Below, in pieces: positions 53,484 to 63,455 of a stretch of 64,000 nucleotides of DNA. The stretch lies in the NCBI RefSeq assembly GCF_023715145.1, contig NZ_JAMBNP010000001.1, positions 1,054,001 through 1,118,000 of the forward strand, given 5' to 3'. The notes under the pieces were generated by a model. It had not been told where the DNA came from. It worked only from the letters and a program-made list of their open reading frames with translations, and ran no database searches. Each line of letters opens with the position of its first letter. Position 1 is the stretch's first letter. The position numbers were made by a program, and so were the translations under genes. This DNA is from Paenibacillus glycanilyticus. GTDB lineage: Bacteria; Bacillota; Bacilli; Paenibacillales; Paenibacillaceae.

Positions 53484-55163
53484 TTATTTGAGCGACTCCA
53501 AGTTCTGAATGACAGTCTCATCTCGTTGGAAGCCGCTAGTATCAAAAGGCTTCACCATGGCTTTCTGAGTAATAGAAAGATATTGATCCAGACCAAGCTT
53601 CTTAACACCATCAACATAGGACTTCCAATCCTTAGAAATCGATTTGTTGCCGACAATAAACTCGGCTGTCCACTGCTTTACGTAGTTATTGATATTGGTC
53701 TTCAAGAGAGAATACGATTGTGAATCTTTAGGATCGATCCAGATGGATGCAGGAACGACTTCCTTCGGCTGTTTTCCTTTGTAATCCTTTTCCGTATAGT
53801 ATTGCAGCAGTGCCTCTGAACCAGATCCGTCCGCGGAAAAAGGAGGCTTGGCAACAATGCTGTTACGCCATTCTTCCGACTGATAAATAGGTCCGAGCTG
53901 ATTCCAACCCCAAGTGAAAGGTGTTGGAGGCTGGAAATTGATGTCGAACAAGGCGGGATTTCCGGTTAATCCTTTTTCGCCGTCCTTGGCCTTTGTCCAA
54001 TACTCCCCTTCAGGGCCGTAATCCGTAATCGTAGTCCCTTCCGTCGTCCAAATATAATCCAGCATTTTCATAACCGCGATTTTCTCATCCTCAGCAGCTT
54101 TGTTGGTTATCGCAAATACAGCCCCGCTTACACCGTTGCCGCTGAATGCCGCATACGAGACGCCATTTGGCCCCTTAAGAGGAGGAACCGTCTCCCAGTT
54201 CACAATATCACTCATATGATCAGCGCCAACCACGCAGTTCATACAGCCCCAAGGCACGACTCCGACTTCGTGATTAATCGCCTGCTTGCTTAGCACGTCA
54301 TTGGTTTGCGTAAACGCCGCGCTGCTAATTAAGCCCTTCGAATATAATCCGTTCATATATTCCAGCCCTTGCTTCCACTCATCCTGAATGGCCGATAGCT
54401 CAACCTTGCCGTCCGTGACGCGCAAAAAGCTACCGCCATCATTGTAAGCAAAGGCATTCATCAGAAATGTTGTCGGATCTGAATTCCAGCCATCCGTGGA
54501 ACCCGTCAGCGGCAAAATGCCGTTTTCCTTGAATACCTCCAGCATATGCTCAAACTCATCTGTCGTGGTTGGCATGCTCAGGTTGAACTTCTCCAGGAAC
54601 GGTTTATACACCCAGAGCTTGCTGGAATAGTAGCAATGCAAGCAATAATTGTAGAATGGCAGGCCATATATGTTGCCGTCCGGCGCAATGATTCCCTGCT
54701 TAAGAGCAGGCGTATTCTCAATCGCATTCCATACATTAGGCGCATGAGCTTTCAGCAAATCGTTTAACGGAACAAACACGCCTTGCTGTCCATATTTAAG
54801 CAAATCCTCGTTACTGAAAGAACCGGCCCAAAACACGGAAGGATAGTCGCCGCTTGCAAGCAGAAGAGGCTGTTTTGTTGCTACGTCGGTATTCGGAACC
54901 GTAATCCAGTTAATGTTCATATTAAAGTTTTTTTCCGCATATTCGGTGAACCAGTTGCTGTCCAAATTTCCGTTAAAGCTGGATGTCCCTGCAAATAAAT
55001 TTACGGTGACCGGCTCTGATGCTGATTCTGAGTTTGTACCTTTTACATTTGGCGAGCCTGAATTTTTTGCAGGACCTGAACCATTGTTTTGCGAGCAAGC
55101 GGCAAGCATCAACAAAACCATAACGAAGGTTAAAAATGCGGCTATTCGTTTTCTCTTATTCAT
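53484..55163 (-). CDS. Extracellular sugar-binding lipoprotein (second importer)
   Basis: This is a 559-aa protein with lipobox LMLAAC and lipidated Cys23, then a Ser/Asn/Gly-rich spacer. The mature part follows the LplA-type solute-binding layout (LLASGDYPSVFWAG, GNIYGLPFYNYCLHCYYSSKLWVYKPFLEKFNL). AAGGGGTG precedes the ATG. A CCPA-site-like palindrome lies about 185 bp upstream. A nearby GH42 gene suggests a galactoside ligand. Confidence 0.93.
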   Translation of the reverse strand: MNKRKRIAAFLTFVMVLLMLAACSQNNGSGPAKNSGSPNVKGTNSESASEPVTVNLFAGTSSFNGNLDSNWFTEYAEKNFNMNINWITVPNTDVATKQPLLLASGDYPSVFWAGSFSNEDLLKYGQQGVFVPLNDLLKAHAPNVWNAIENTPALKQGIIAPDGNIYGLPFYNYCLHCYYSSKLWVYKPFLEKFNLSMPTTTDEFEHMLEVFKENGILPLTGSTDGWNSDPTTFLMNAFAYNDGGSFLRVTDGKVELSAIQDEWKQGLEYMNGLYSKGLISSAAFTQTNDVLSKQAINHEVGVVPWGCMNCVVGADHMSDIVNWETVPPLKGPNGVSYAAFSGNGVSGAVFAITNKAAEDEKIAVMKMLDYIWTTEGTTITDYGPEGEYWTKAKDGEKGLTGNPALFDINFQPPTPFTWGWNQLGPIYQSEEWRNSIVAKPPFSADGSGSEALLQYYTEKDYKGKQPKEVVPASIWIDPKDSQSYSLLKTNINNYVKQWTAEFIVGNKSISKDWKSYVDGVKKLGLDQYLSITQKAMVKPFDTSGFQRDETVIQNLESLK

Positions 55164-55328
55164 TTGGGCACCCCTTTATTGAATTTGTTCAGCAAATGCA
55201 TCTTCCAGCCCTACCGGGTTATTCAGAAACAACATCACTCCCTTCATAAGTCTGAATATTCTATTAATTTGATATATAAAATAATTCTATTTCATAACTC
55301 TTCAACACAAAATATAGCTCTGAAATAG

Positions 55329-55340
55329 AGTCCCGGGACT
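55329..55340. promoter_or_regulatory. Perfect 12-bp palindrome (AGTCCCGGGACT)
   Basis: It lies between the divergent binding-protein and AraC genes, 7 bp from a cre-like site, in AT-rich DNA. It is a candidate operator. Confidence 0.45.
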
Positions 55341-55347
55341 AAAGATA

Positions 55348-55361
55348 TGTAAGCACTTACA
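55348..55361. promoter_or_regulatory. cre-like site (TGTAAGCACTTACA)
   Basis: Six-base arms TGTAAG/CTTACA surround a CA centre. The site differs from the CcpA consensus (TGTAARCGYTTACA) only at the central base pair. It lies upstream of both the importer operon and the AraC gene, so carbon catabolite control is likely. Confidence 0.55.
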
Positions 55362-55498
55362 AAAAAAGATAATTAGGCTTATTTAATTGCAATTTATGCC
55401 CGACTAGTCATTTCTTATATAAATTATATAAGATGGATCACGGAAGGAAAATCAGGTATAATGCAAGTATGATATAAAAAAATGAAAGTAGAGATGCC

Positions 55499-56326
55499 AT
55501 GAAGCACTATATGAAACAAATGTTAGTCACCGCTCTTGACCGGACTCTGCCCATCTATATCGAACTATTGGGATGGAATGAATGGCAGGATGAATTCATA
55601 CGCCCCCATGGCTATCACTGTTATCATTGGCTGCAGACGACAGGCGGAGAAGGACAATTTGAATGCGAAGGCAAAACCATTATTCTCGGTCCGAATCAGG
55701 GCATCTTGCTTCCCCCCAACGTTCCGCACCGTTACAAGACGACATCCTACCCTTGGTCAACCTGGTATATTACTTTTAATGGGAATATGGCCTCCATTCT
55801 CGTGTCTTCGCTTGGTCTCGCGACTTGCACCGCGATCAGCTGGGAGTCTCATTCTCGATTATCCACCTTGCACAAAAGAAGCCGAAATCTAGCAAGAAGC
55901 CATTTCGAATTTAACGGAATAGACGGCTCGGCATTCGTCTACCGCTTCCTGATGGAACTGAAGCGCTCGGGACAAGTGGATAACCAGCGCTCCTTTTCCC
56001 AGCATACCGCTCGTGTCATTCCATTAATCCGATACTTGGAGGAGAACTATTCGGATCCGTCTCTTGGACTAGACCAATTAGCCGATTATACCGGCGTTAG
56101 CCCGCAACGCCTGAATTACTTGTTCCGAATGGCAACGGGCATGAGCCCCTATCAATATCTCATTCACTTAAGAATTCAGAAGGCAAAGGAATTGCTGATC
56201 AACGAAAAAAACCTCACCGTTAAAGCCGTCGCTTTAAGAGTGGGTTTTCTGGACGCTAGCCACTTTGTATCCACATTCCGCAAGAATGAATTCATTACGC
56301 CGCAGAGTTACAGGGATCTTAACTAA
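55499..56326 (+). CDS. AraC-family regulator of the second importer
   Basis: This is a 275-aa protein. The N-terminal cupin-like sensor (about residues 30-115; CYHWLQTTGGEGQFECEG, LPPNVPHRYKTTSYPW) is followed by a C-terminal AraC helix-turn-helix (about 170-275; 'LDQLADYTGVSPQRLNYLFRMATG', 'VKAVALRVGFLDASHFVSTF'). A weak ribosome site precedes the ATG. It is divergent from the binding-protein gene and probably controls it. Its stop codon lies one base from that of the convergent response regulator gene. Confidence 0.9.
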   Translation: MKHYMKQMLVTALDRTLPIYIELLGWNEWQDEFIRPHGYHCYHWLQTTGGEGQFECEGKTIILGPNQGILLPPNVPHRYKTTSYPWSTWYITFNGNMASILVSSLGLATCTAISWESHSRLSTLHKRSRNLARSHFEFNGIDGSAFVYRFLMELKRSGQVDNQRSFSQHTARVIPLIRYLEENYSDPSLGLDQLADYTGVSPQRLNYLFRMATGMSPYQYLIHLRIQKAKELLINEKNLTVKAVALRVGFLDASHFVSTFRKNEFITPQSYRDLN

Positions 56327-56327
56327 G

Positions 56328-57911
56328 CTACTCTCTGAATTCCTGCGGCGTTACTCCAATCTGCTCTTTGAAGACTTTGATAAAATAAGTCGGGTTCTTA
56401 TAGCCCAGGATGCTTGCAATTTCGTACACTTTGTAACGGCTGTCCTTCAACAGAAAGACAGCTTTCTCCATTCGCAAACGAAGCAAATATTCGGAAATGT
56501 TTTCTCCCGTTTCGCGCTTGAATACTTTGGACAAATGCGTAGGATGCATATACACGTGGTCGGCAATGGCCTGCAAGGACACATCTTCCGATAAATGGTC
56601 CTGCACATATTGATGAACCCGGGCAACAATGGAATGCCGGGAATCCGATAATTCCGTATTCAACTGTTCGCGAAGTTTGCTCAGCATGGTCATAGCCCAG
56701 TACTCCAGGTCGCCTAGGCTTTTCACTTCTCGTGATTCTTGCAGCCGATAGTCGGCGAGAAGCCCTCCGTTCTTATGAACGAAATACGAAAACGCGGACT
56801 TGAGCGAATAGTAAATTTCTGATAAATGCTCATTTGAACCGCTGTATTTCTCATTCCACTCCAGGAATACCTCTTGCAGCTTTTCATTTGCCGCCTCCCA
56901 CTTGCCCGCTTCCAGCAAATGAGGCAGCAGCGGAGGCGTATACAAAGAAGCTACCACATGAGACGCAGGCCGCACGTTATCCGCTCCCAATCGAACGGTA
57001 TAATCGCCTTCTTGATCAACTTGCGAGCGTATCGTTGCCAGGCACCGCTGATACATTTCTTCACTTTGAGACGGCAAAGAACCCGGGGGAGAAAGGATGA
57101 CCGTTATCGTCAGATGCAGCAGTTCATTAACGGTTCTTTTCATTTGATCGCCTAGTTCATCGAATAGATGCGACTGTTCGGGGTTATGATTCTGAGGCTG
57201 GACAGCGAACAATAGATGACCGTACAAATCTTCACAGTTCCAATAGTTATACCGGTTATGGAGAAGCAGCTCCTCCGCAATATTCGAGACGGCATACCCT
57301 AATATGGACATATCAGAAGGCTCGTACCGCCGACCTCGGTCCTCCAAACGTATCAAAATGAGGGATACCGGATACTCCATATCGATCGAAATTCCGTACA
57401 AACGAAACTGCTCCTGCAGCTTTTTCTCCTGCAAAGCTCGTCCTTGAATTAAATTATTCAGCAGATTGGAACGTAGGACAGGCAAATTAAGATGAATCAT
57501 GGATTGGGAATGCAGGTATGCAAGCTTTCGCTCCTGCTCCTGTTGCAAGTAATCGGCAGCTTCCCGCACGGCAGCGAGCAGTTCCTCATCCTTCACCGGT
57601 TTGAGCAAATAATGAGAGGCTTTATTCTTTAACCCTTGCTGCGCGTAATCGAATTCCGCGTGTCCGGTAAGCAGCAGGCACTCTGTCTCTGGCCAACTAT
57701 TCTTAATCTCTCTGATTAGATCAATGCCATTCATCCCCGGCATGCGGATATCGGTAATGACAATGTCGGCAGCTTCAGCTTCCATGACAAGAAGGGCCTG
57801 CTTTCCGGAATATGCCGAGAGCACTTTAGTTATGCCTATTGTTTCCCAAGCTTGGATAGCAGCGATACTTTCGACCAAGTGCTCTTCATCGTCTACGATT
57901 AACAGCTTCAT
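56328..57911 (-). CDS. YesN-type response regulator with AraC domain (third importer operon)
   Basis: This is a 527-aa protein. The receiver domain (residues 1-120) has Asp7/Asp8, phospho-accepting Asp54 in VITDIRMPGMNG and Lys104 in YLLKPVK. A long linker region is followed by the AraC helix-turn-helix (about 425-527; 'LQAIADHVYMHPTHLSKVFKRETG', 'VYEIASILGYKNPTYFIKVF'). The ATG at 57911 lies 26 bp inside the end of the kinase gene, so translation is coupled. It pairs with that kinase. Confidence 0.95.
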   Translation of the reverse strand: MKLLIVDDEEHLVESIAAIQAWETIGITKVLSAYSGKQALLVMEAEAADIVITDIRMPGMNGIDLIREIKNSWPETECLLLTGHAEFDYAQQGLKNKASHYLLKPVKDEELLAAVREAADYLQQEQERKLAYLHSQSMIHLNLPVLRSNLLNNLIQGRALQEKKLQEQFRLYGISIDMEYPVSLILIRLEDRGRRYEPSDMSILGYAVSNIAEELLLHNRYNYWNCEDLYGHLLFAVQPQNHNPEQSHLFDELGDQMKRTVNELLHLTITVILSPPGSLPSQSEEMYQRCLATIRSQVDQEGDYTVRLGADNVRPASHVVASLYTPPLLPHLLEAGKWEAANEKLQEVFLEWNEKYSGSNEHLSEIYYSLKSAFSYFVHKNGGLLADYRLQESREVKSLGDLEYWAMTMLSKLREQLNTELSDSRHSIVARVHQYVQDHLSEDVSLQAIADHVYMHPTHLSKVFKRETGENISEYLLRLRMEKAVFLLKDSRYKVYEIASILGYKNPTYFIKVFKEQIGVTPQEFRE

Positions 57912-59652
57912 CCTTCTCCGGCTCCTCTCTCCAACGCAATTCCACACGAAGTCCAGATTCTCGATTGATGGACAGGTGCAGTCCGGCATCCTCGCCGTAT
58001 CGAAGTTGAAGCCGCCGATTTACATTTTGCAGTCCGCAGCTGTCTGCCCCTTCACCAAACCGGCCAACTAACAATCTTTTGAGCGACTGCAGCCGTTCGT
58101 GCGTCATGGTTCCCCCATTATCCTCGACTGTTATCTTGTATTTCCCGTCACTATAACTTCCCGCTATTGTGATAAGCCCGATATCCTCCAGGTTTTCAAT
58201 TCCATGAATGAGGGCATTTTCAACAATGGGCTGCAGGAACAATCGCGGAACCTTCACATTCATCATGTCCGGATCAACCCGAATGACATAATTAATGCGC
58301 TTCATGCGCAAACGATGAATCTCCAAATAATCCTTGGCATTCTTCAGCTCCTCGCCTAAATCCACCAACTGACGCTCCACATGCGTCGAATACCTGTAGT
58401 AATCCGACAAATGATAGGCCATCTGAAGTACCGCTTCCTTCTTGTCCAGCTTGGTCATGCTTATCATATAAGAGATACTGTTGTACAGGAAGTGCGGATT
58501 AATTTGGGACTGCAGCTGCTTCAGCTCAGCTTCGCGAGCATGCAGCTTCTGCTCCAACACATTCTCGATAAGCGTCTGAATTTGATCCGCCATTTCATTA
58601 AATCTGGAAATAATCAGCCGGAATTCGTTGCTTGCCTGGAACAAAATTCTGGATTTGTATTGTCCCATTTTGATCTGCTGCACGCCTTTGACCAATGCAC
58701 GGAGCGGCATTTGAACATTGCGGTACAGAATCCATGATACGGCAATGCCAACAATAAGCAATAAACCAAGCACAAGATAATCAAATTGATTGCTCTTTCT
58801 TAGCGGTGTCAGTATATCGTGCAGCGGAACGATATTTACCACATACCCATCAAGAGACTCTACTTTGGAATACGCAAGCAGATAGGATATGCCGCTCATG
58901 TATAAGGTAATATCCCCTTCTCCATGAAGTCCGGTATTGTTTAATAACGACAAAGCTTCCTTAAGAAGCGTCGGCGGAATCGAATTGGCGGCTAGATAAT
59001 CGTCTTTATTTTTATAAAACAAAGCATCTCCGCTGCCTTGCGACTGAAATTGATCCAGCAAGCGAATAACGTTGCTCATATCAAAGCTGATTTCGATAAT
59101 GGAATTGGCTTGGCTTATGCCGTTCCCTCCTGCTATATGGGGTTCATAGGTCAGGTGTATGATCCTTCCCTTATCACCCGAACCGCTGACGTTCCATACG
59201 AAATTCCAATTCTCCCGGCTTAATTTTTCCAGCCGATCGGTCTCGTAACGAATGCCGTGAACGGTAGACAATGTTTCACCCGTATGGGGGGAATAAACGG
59301 TAATATCATTAACCCAGTTTGTAGAAGCGCTTTGCAAATAGAGCTTGTCCTGGATCACTTTCTTTCTTTTCACCTGTTCATAATAACTGTTGGTCAGCAG
59401 AGATAAGTCTTGAAACTCAATGACATTCGGATCTCTGATCAACATTTGAGAGTATGTTTCCATCTGCATAATGATATGATCCATCTGGGCGGCTAACGTC
59501 GATACGCGGCCTGTACTCGATTCCTTGATTTGCTGAGTAATCACGCGTTCGTTAACCCGATTTGAATATACGGAGACAATTAATACGGGAACCAGCAGCA
59601 AAATAAGTGCCCCTACCAATTTGGAAAAGAGACTTCGTTCCTTGTTGATCAT
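57886..59652 (-). CDS. YesM-type sensor histidine kinase (third importer operon)
   Basis: This is a 588-aa membrane sensor. It has a helix at residues 11-30, an extracellular domain (about 32-285), a second helix (290-310), a HAMP linker, the His-kinase motif 'LQSQINPHFLYN' with His387, and an ATPase domain with LQPIVENALIHGI, DNGGTM and CGLQNVNRRLQLRYG. GGGAGT is 7 nt before the ATG. It is encoded between the permeases and its regulator. Confidence 0.94.
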   Translation of the reverse strand: MINKERSLFSKLVGALILLLVPVLIVSVYSNRVNERVITQQIKESSTGRVSTLAAQMDHIIMQMETYSQMLIRDPNVIEFQDLSLLTNSYYEQVKRKKVIQDKLYLQSASTNWVNDITVYSPHTGETLSTVHGIRYETDRLEKLSRENWNFVWNVSGSGDKGRIIHLTYEPHIAGGNGISQANSIIEISFDMSNVIRLLDQFQSQGSGDALFYKNKDDYLAANSIPPTLLKEALSLLNNTGLHGEGDITLYMSGISYLLAYSKVESLDGYVVNIVPLHDILTPLRKSNQFDYLVLGLLLIVGIAVSWILYRNVQMPLRALVKGVQQIKMGQYKSRILFQASNEFRLIISRFNEMADQIQTLIENVLEQKLHAREAELKQLQSQINPHFLYNSISYMISMTKLDKKEAVLQMAYHLSDYYRYSTHVERQLVDLGEELKNAKDYLEIHRLRMKRINYVIRVDPDMMNVKVPRLFLQPIVENALIHGIENLEDIGLITIAGSYSDGKYKITVEDNGGTMTHERLQSLKRLLVGRFGEGADSCGLQNVNRRLQLRYGEDAGLHLSINRESGLRVELRWREEPEKDEAVNRRR

Positions 59653-59687
59653 CGCGATTACTCCCGACTCCCGATTTTTTGCCTATT

Positions 59688-60557
59688 CTATTCCTTCACG
59701 GCGCCCATCGTCAATCCTTGCACAAAAAAACGCTGCAGGAACGGGTAAACGATTAATATGGGAAGCGCTCCAATTAATATTTGAGCCGAACGTACGGTTC
59801 TTTCCGAAAGGACCTGCAATTGTCCGGGATCGATATTGGTATTCCTCATATCTCCGCTTTGTATAATCGTCTGAAGAAACGTTGCCAGCGGATATTGCCT
59901 GTAATCGGTCATATAGATTAATCCGTCGAACCAAGAGTTCCAGTGCCAGACCATCGCAAATAACGACAGCGTGGCCAGAGAAGGAAGCGATAAAGGAAGA
60001 TAAATCGAAGTCAAGGATCTTAAGTAACCGGCTCCGTCAATATGCGCGGCCTCCTCAAGTTCTTTTGGGATTGCACGAAAAAACTGCATCATGAGAATGG
60101 TATTAAACACGTTAACTGCCGATGGCAGGATAAGAGCCCAAAGCGTGTTGGTTAAATGAAGCCCTGTAACTACCATATAGGTTGGAATGAGTCCGCCATT
60201 AAAGAGCATGGTAAAGACAAAAAACCAGGAATAAAAAGCCCTTCCGTAAAACGAGCGCGACAAGGTATACGCCGCTGTGACGGTCAGCATCATAGAAAGC
60301 AGAGTACCGGCAACCGTCCGCTCTACAGATAGAACCAGAGAGTGCAGGAACAAGGGATTATCCAGCGTTCTCAGATAGGCCTCTTTGTTAAACCCAACTG
60401 GCCAGAAATAAACCTGATTTGCCGTTGCTGCAGAACTCGAGCTGAAAGAAACAGCGGCCACATGGACAAGCGGCAGAATACATAATATGGATATAACCGT
60501 AAGCAGCAGCGCATTCGACGATGCAAACCAACGATATCGGAGTGTGTTACGATACAT
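59688..60557 (-). CDS. Carbohydrate ABC transporter permease, YtcP/LplC type (third importer)
   Basis: This is a 289-aa six-helix permease with EAA loop 'EEAAHIDGAGYLRSLTSIYLP' and C-terminus 'PFLQRFFVQGLTMGAVKE'. It lies 19 bp behind its partner and 35 bp before the kinase gene. It is closely similar to the permease at 18671-19552. Confidence 0.94.
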   Translation of the reverse strand: MYRNTLRYRWFASSNALLLTVISILCILPLVHVAAVSFSSSSAATANQVYFWPVGFNKEAYLRTLDNPLFLHSLVLSVERTVAGTLLSMMLTVTAAYTLSRSFYGRAFYSWFFVFTMLFNGGLIPTYMVVTGLHLTNTLWALILPSAVNVFNTILMMQFFRAIPKELEEAAHIDGAGYLRSLTSIYLPLSLPSLATLSLFAMVWHWNSWFDGLIYMTDYRQYPLATFLQTIIQSGDMRNTNIDPGQLQVLSERTVRSAQILIGALPILIVYPFLQRFFVQGLTMGAVKE

Positions 60558-60576
60558 AAGATCAGCCTGCCTTTAC

Positions 60577-61485
60577 TTAAAAAATACGATAATTGCCAAA
60601 CCGGTAAGCAAGTCTATACGACACGACAATTAATACAAAGCTGACTGCCGATTTGAACAAGCCGACTGCTGTCGCAAAACTAAACGATCCGCCCATTAGG
60701 CCAACCCGGTATACGAAGGTGTCGATTATATCCCCTTCTCGATATACAAGCGGGTTATACAGGTTAAATATCTGATCAAAGCCGGCATTCAGAATGTTAC
60801 CCAGAGCCAGCGTACTCACAACAAGTATGACGGGCACCATTGCCGGCAAAGTAACATGCAGCGTCTGCTTGAAACGGCCGGCGCCATCTATTTCAGCAGC
60901 TTCATACAAGGCCATATTGATTCCGCTCATGGCGGCGAGATAAATAATGGTTGAGAAGCCAAACTCTTTCCACACATCGCTGATAATGACCGTAATACGA
61001 AACCAAGTGCCATCTCCTAGAAAGAAAATGGGATCTGCGCCCGTGAAGGAGAGCAGATTATTAACAATACCTTTATTCCCCAGTACGTCTGTGAGAATAC
61101 CGCCAAGGATGACCCAAGATAGAAAATGCGGCAAATAGACGAAAGTTTGAACAAAGCGTTTGAATACAACTGCTCTCACTTCGTTAAGCAGCAGTGTAAA
61201 CACAATAGGCACCACGGTGTTCGCTACTATTTTAAGAGATGCTATCAGTAGAGTATTGTAAATAACCTGAACACTGTCCGGATACGAAAACATATATCGA
61301 AAATGCGCAAGTCCGGCCCACGGCGAATGAAGAATGCCGAGACGGGGCTTATAATCCTGGAATGCCATGAGCAGACCAGCCATAGGAGCATAATTGAATA
61401 TAAGCAGACAGATGATTGACGGCAATATAAGCAAATGAAGAGGAAGCTGGCGAATAAATCTTATCCTGCCTTTTTTCCATTCCAT
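60577..61485 (-). CDS. Carbohydrate ABC transporter permease, LplB type (third importer)
   Basis: This is a 302-aa permease with 'SPWAGLAHFRYMF' and EAA loop 'YEAAEIDGAGRFKQTLHVTLP'. AAGGAG lies 11 nt before the ATG. It is close in sequence to the product of 19568-20458, so the first and third importers share a recent origin. Confidence 0.94.
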   Translation of the reverse strand: MEWKKGRIRFIRQLPLHLLILPSIICLLIFNYAPMAGLLMAFQDYKPRLGILHSPWAGLAHFRYMFSYPDSVQVIYNTLLIASLKIVANTVVPIVFTLLLNEVRAVVFKRFVQTFVYLPHFLSWVILGGILTDVLGNKGIVNNLLSFTGADPIFFLGDGTWFRITVIISDVWKEFGFSTIIYLAAMSGINMALYEAAEIDGAGRFKQTLHVTLPAMVPVILVVSTLALGNILNAGFDQIFNLYNPLVYREGDIIDTFVYRVGLMGGSFSFATAVGLFKSAVSFVLIVVSYRLAYRFGNYRIF

Positions 61486-61579
61486 TGTCTGTGCAGCTCC
61501 TTCCTATTTCCATTGTAAGAGCGAGACAGACCTAACGTTTCAATCCCTTGCGCAAGGCCTGCCGCTATTGATGCAATCC

Positions 61580-63241
61580 TTATTTTTTAACCGCTTGGTA
61601 CCAATCATTTACTTCTTTGGTGATCTCGTCACCACCCGATGATTTCCATTTTTTCACGAAGCTGTCGAACGAATCTGGCGACTCTTGCCCGTAAATAATT
61701 TTCAAGAATGTTTCGTTTTCCATCTTGCGAAGCAATTCGCCCTTCTGCGCCATTGTCTTCGTTGGCGGTCCGGTGAATTGATCATATACAGCAGCGTCAT
61801 CGATATAGGTTTGAAGAACAGCAGCCGCATCAGCCCACTTTTTCGGTCTTGCGGAGAAATATTTCTCATATGGGGTTTCCGGTTTAACGTCCTGACCAAG
61901 CTTGGCCATTACTTCAAGCTCCTTTTTCGGCGTTTGAATATCATTGCCGTAGATAGAATATTTCTTTACATCGATCCAGCCGCCGGGGATTTTATCGTGA
62001 TCATATACCGGTTCTCCGTTAACCATGACATAGTCGTAGCCCTCCGCCCAACCGTTGGCCAGCTCCGATTCGGGATCGTAAAAACCTGGTCCCATAATGG
62101 CATCCAGATAATTAAAGAAGGCTTCCATATACTTAAAGTCCTTGTTGAAATAAAAACGGACGGAAGATTGCGGTTCGCTGCCAAATCCCATGTTTCCGTC
62201 TACGCCCGCAGGAATCGGAACAGGGACATAATCAAACTTCATATCTGCATTAAACGGAAACGTCGCCATCCAGGTGGGTCCGAATACCATGCCCGATTTT
62301 CCTTGGACAAAGCTCTCCGCCGCCTTCGCTTCATCCTGCACGCCAGCGTCTTTATCCAAATAACCTTTGCTCATCCATTCGCTAAGTTTAGCGAGTCCTT
62401 GCTTGACCGTCTGTTGAATGGATCCGTATTGCAGCGTTCCATCCTCTGCTTCTGTCCAATAAGTCGGAACGGCTTTTTTACCGAAAATAAAGTCGCTTGA
62501 AACCATGTAGGTATCTTTAACGGCCGATACGCCTTTTTTTAGAGACACAGACAAACCAATAGTATCCTTGACTCCATTTCCGTCCGGGTCTTTATTTACA
62601 AACGCATCCATGACGGTTTCCATTTCTTCAATTGTTTTTGGCGCCTTGAGCCCCAGCTTGTCCAACCAGTCCTGACGTATCCATAAGACACTGAAGGAAC
62701 TGTTCGCATTAAAGGTCGGAAGTCCGTAATGCTTGCCATCGTAGGTCACCGTGTTCCAGATTTCAGGATATTGCGCGTACAGCTCTTTGATTCGCGGCGA
62801 TGCATATTTATCAAACGCTTCGTCTATTGACATCACCTTGCCGGAATCAACAACCTGGTTCTCCAAAGTCGGGTCGCTTAACGTAAATACGTCCGGCAGC
62901 TTGTCATTGGAATTAAGCAGCAGCCGGAGTCTGGTGGAGTAAGCTTCTCCGGTACCAACCGTCCAATCTACCTTGAAATTGATTCCAAACCTTTCCTTCG
63001 CCCACCGGGTATGAACATTATCTTCAATACTTTCGCCATTTTTAAATTGATTGTCTGAGCCGACAACTCGTCCCAGCGTAATCGTGGCCTCTCCTTTTGT
63101 TGAATTTCCGTTGCTTCCCTGCTCGTTCTGATTCGAGCTTGAATTCGAATTCGGATCAGATGAGCTGCAACCGGCTGCAGTCAACAGAGCAAGACCGGCA
63201 ATAAGGGCGATTGACGTTTTTCTTGTGATTCTTTTTTTCAT
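61580..63241 (-). CDS. Extracellular sugar-binding lipoprotein (third importer)
   Basis: This is a 553-aa protein with lipobox LTAAGC and lipidated Cys25, followed by a Ser/Asn-rich spacer. It shares with the protein at 20560 the pieces 'LWIRQDWLDKLGLKAPKTIEEM' and 'DPDGNGVKDTIGL', and the ending 'ENETFLKIIYG'. AAGGAGG is 7 nt before the ATG. It is the first gene of a five-gene operon: binding protein, two permeases, kinase, regulator. It is divergent from a GH42 gene. Confidence 0.94.
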   Translation of the reverse strand: MKKRITRKTSIALIAGLALLTAAGCSSSDPNSNSSSNQNEQGSNGNSTKGEATITLGRVVGSDNQFKNGESIEDNVHTRWAKERFGINFKVDWTVGTGEAYSTRLRLLLNSNDKLPDVFTLSDPTLENQVVDSGKVMSIDEAFDKYASPRIKELYAQYPEIWNTVTYDGKHYGLPTFNANSSFSVLWIRQDWLDKLGLKAPKTIEEMETVMDAFVNKDPDGNGVKDTIGLSVSLKKGVSAVKDTYMVSSDFIFGKKAVPTYWTEAEDGTLQYGSIQQTVKQGLAKLSEWMSKGYLDKDAGVQDEAKAAESFVQGKSGMVFGPTWMATFPFNADMKFDYVPVPIPAGVDGNMGFGSEPQSSVRFYFNKDFKYMEAFFNYLDAIMGPGFYDPESELANGWAEGYDYVMVNGEPVYDHDKIPGGWIDVKKYSIYGNDIQTPKKELEVMAKLGQDVKPETPYEKYFSARPKKWADAAAVLQTYIDDAAVYDQFTGPPTKTMAQKGELLRKMENETFLKIIYGQESPDSFDSFVKKWKSSGGDEITKEVNDWYQAVKK

Positions 63242-63455
63242 TTCACGACCTCCTTGTATTGGTTTGATTCTCAGTATACTGCCCTCCTCTAAAGCGATTA
63301 AATATAAATAAAACGATAAATATATAACTATTTTGGTCAGTATTTTAGATGTTCATATTTTTATATAATTAAATATATTTTTTATATTTCTTATTTACAT
63401 TACAGCATCTAATATAGTTTGTATCTTTTATAATTTTTATATGGCGGTGATCAAC

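Noticed and set aside
61685..62500. Plus-strand open frame of 271 codons opposite the third binding protein
   Set aside because: It is antisense to a complete lipoprotein gene and has no ribosome site.
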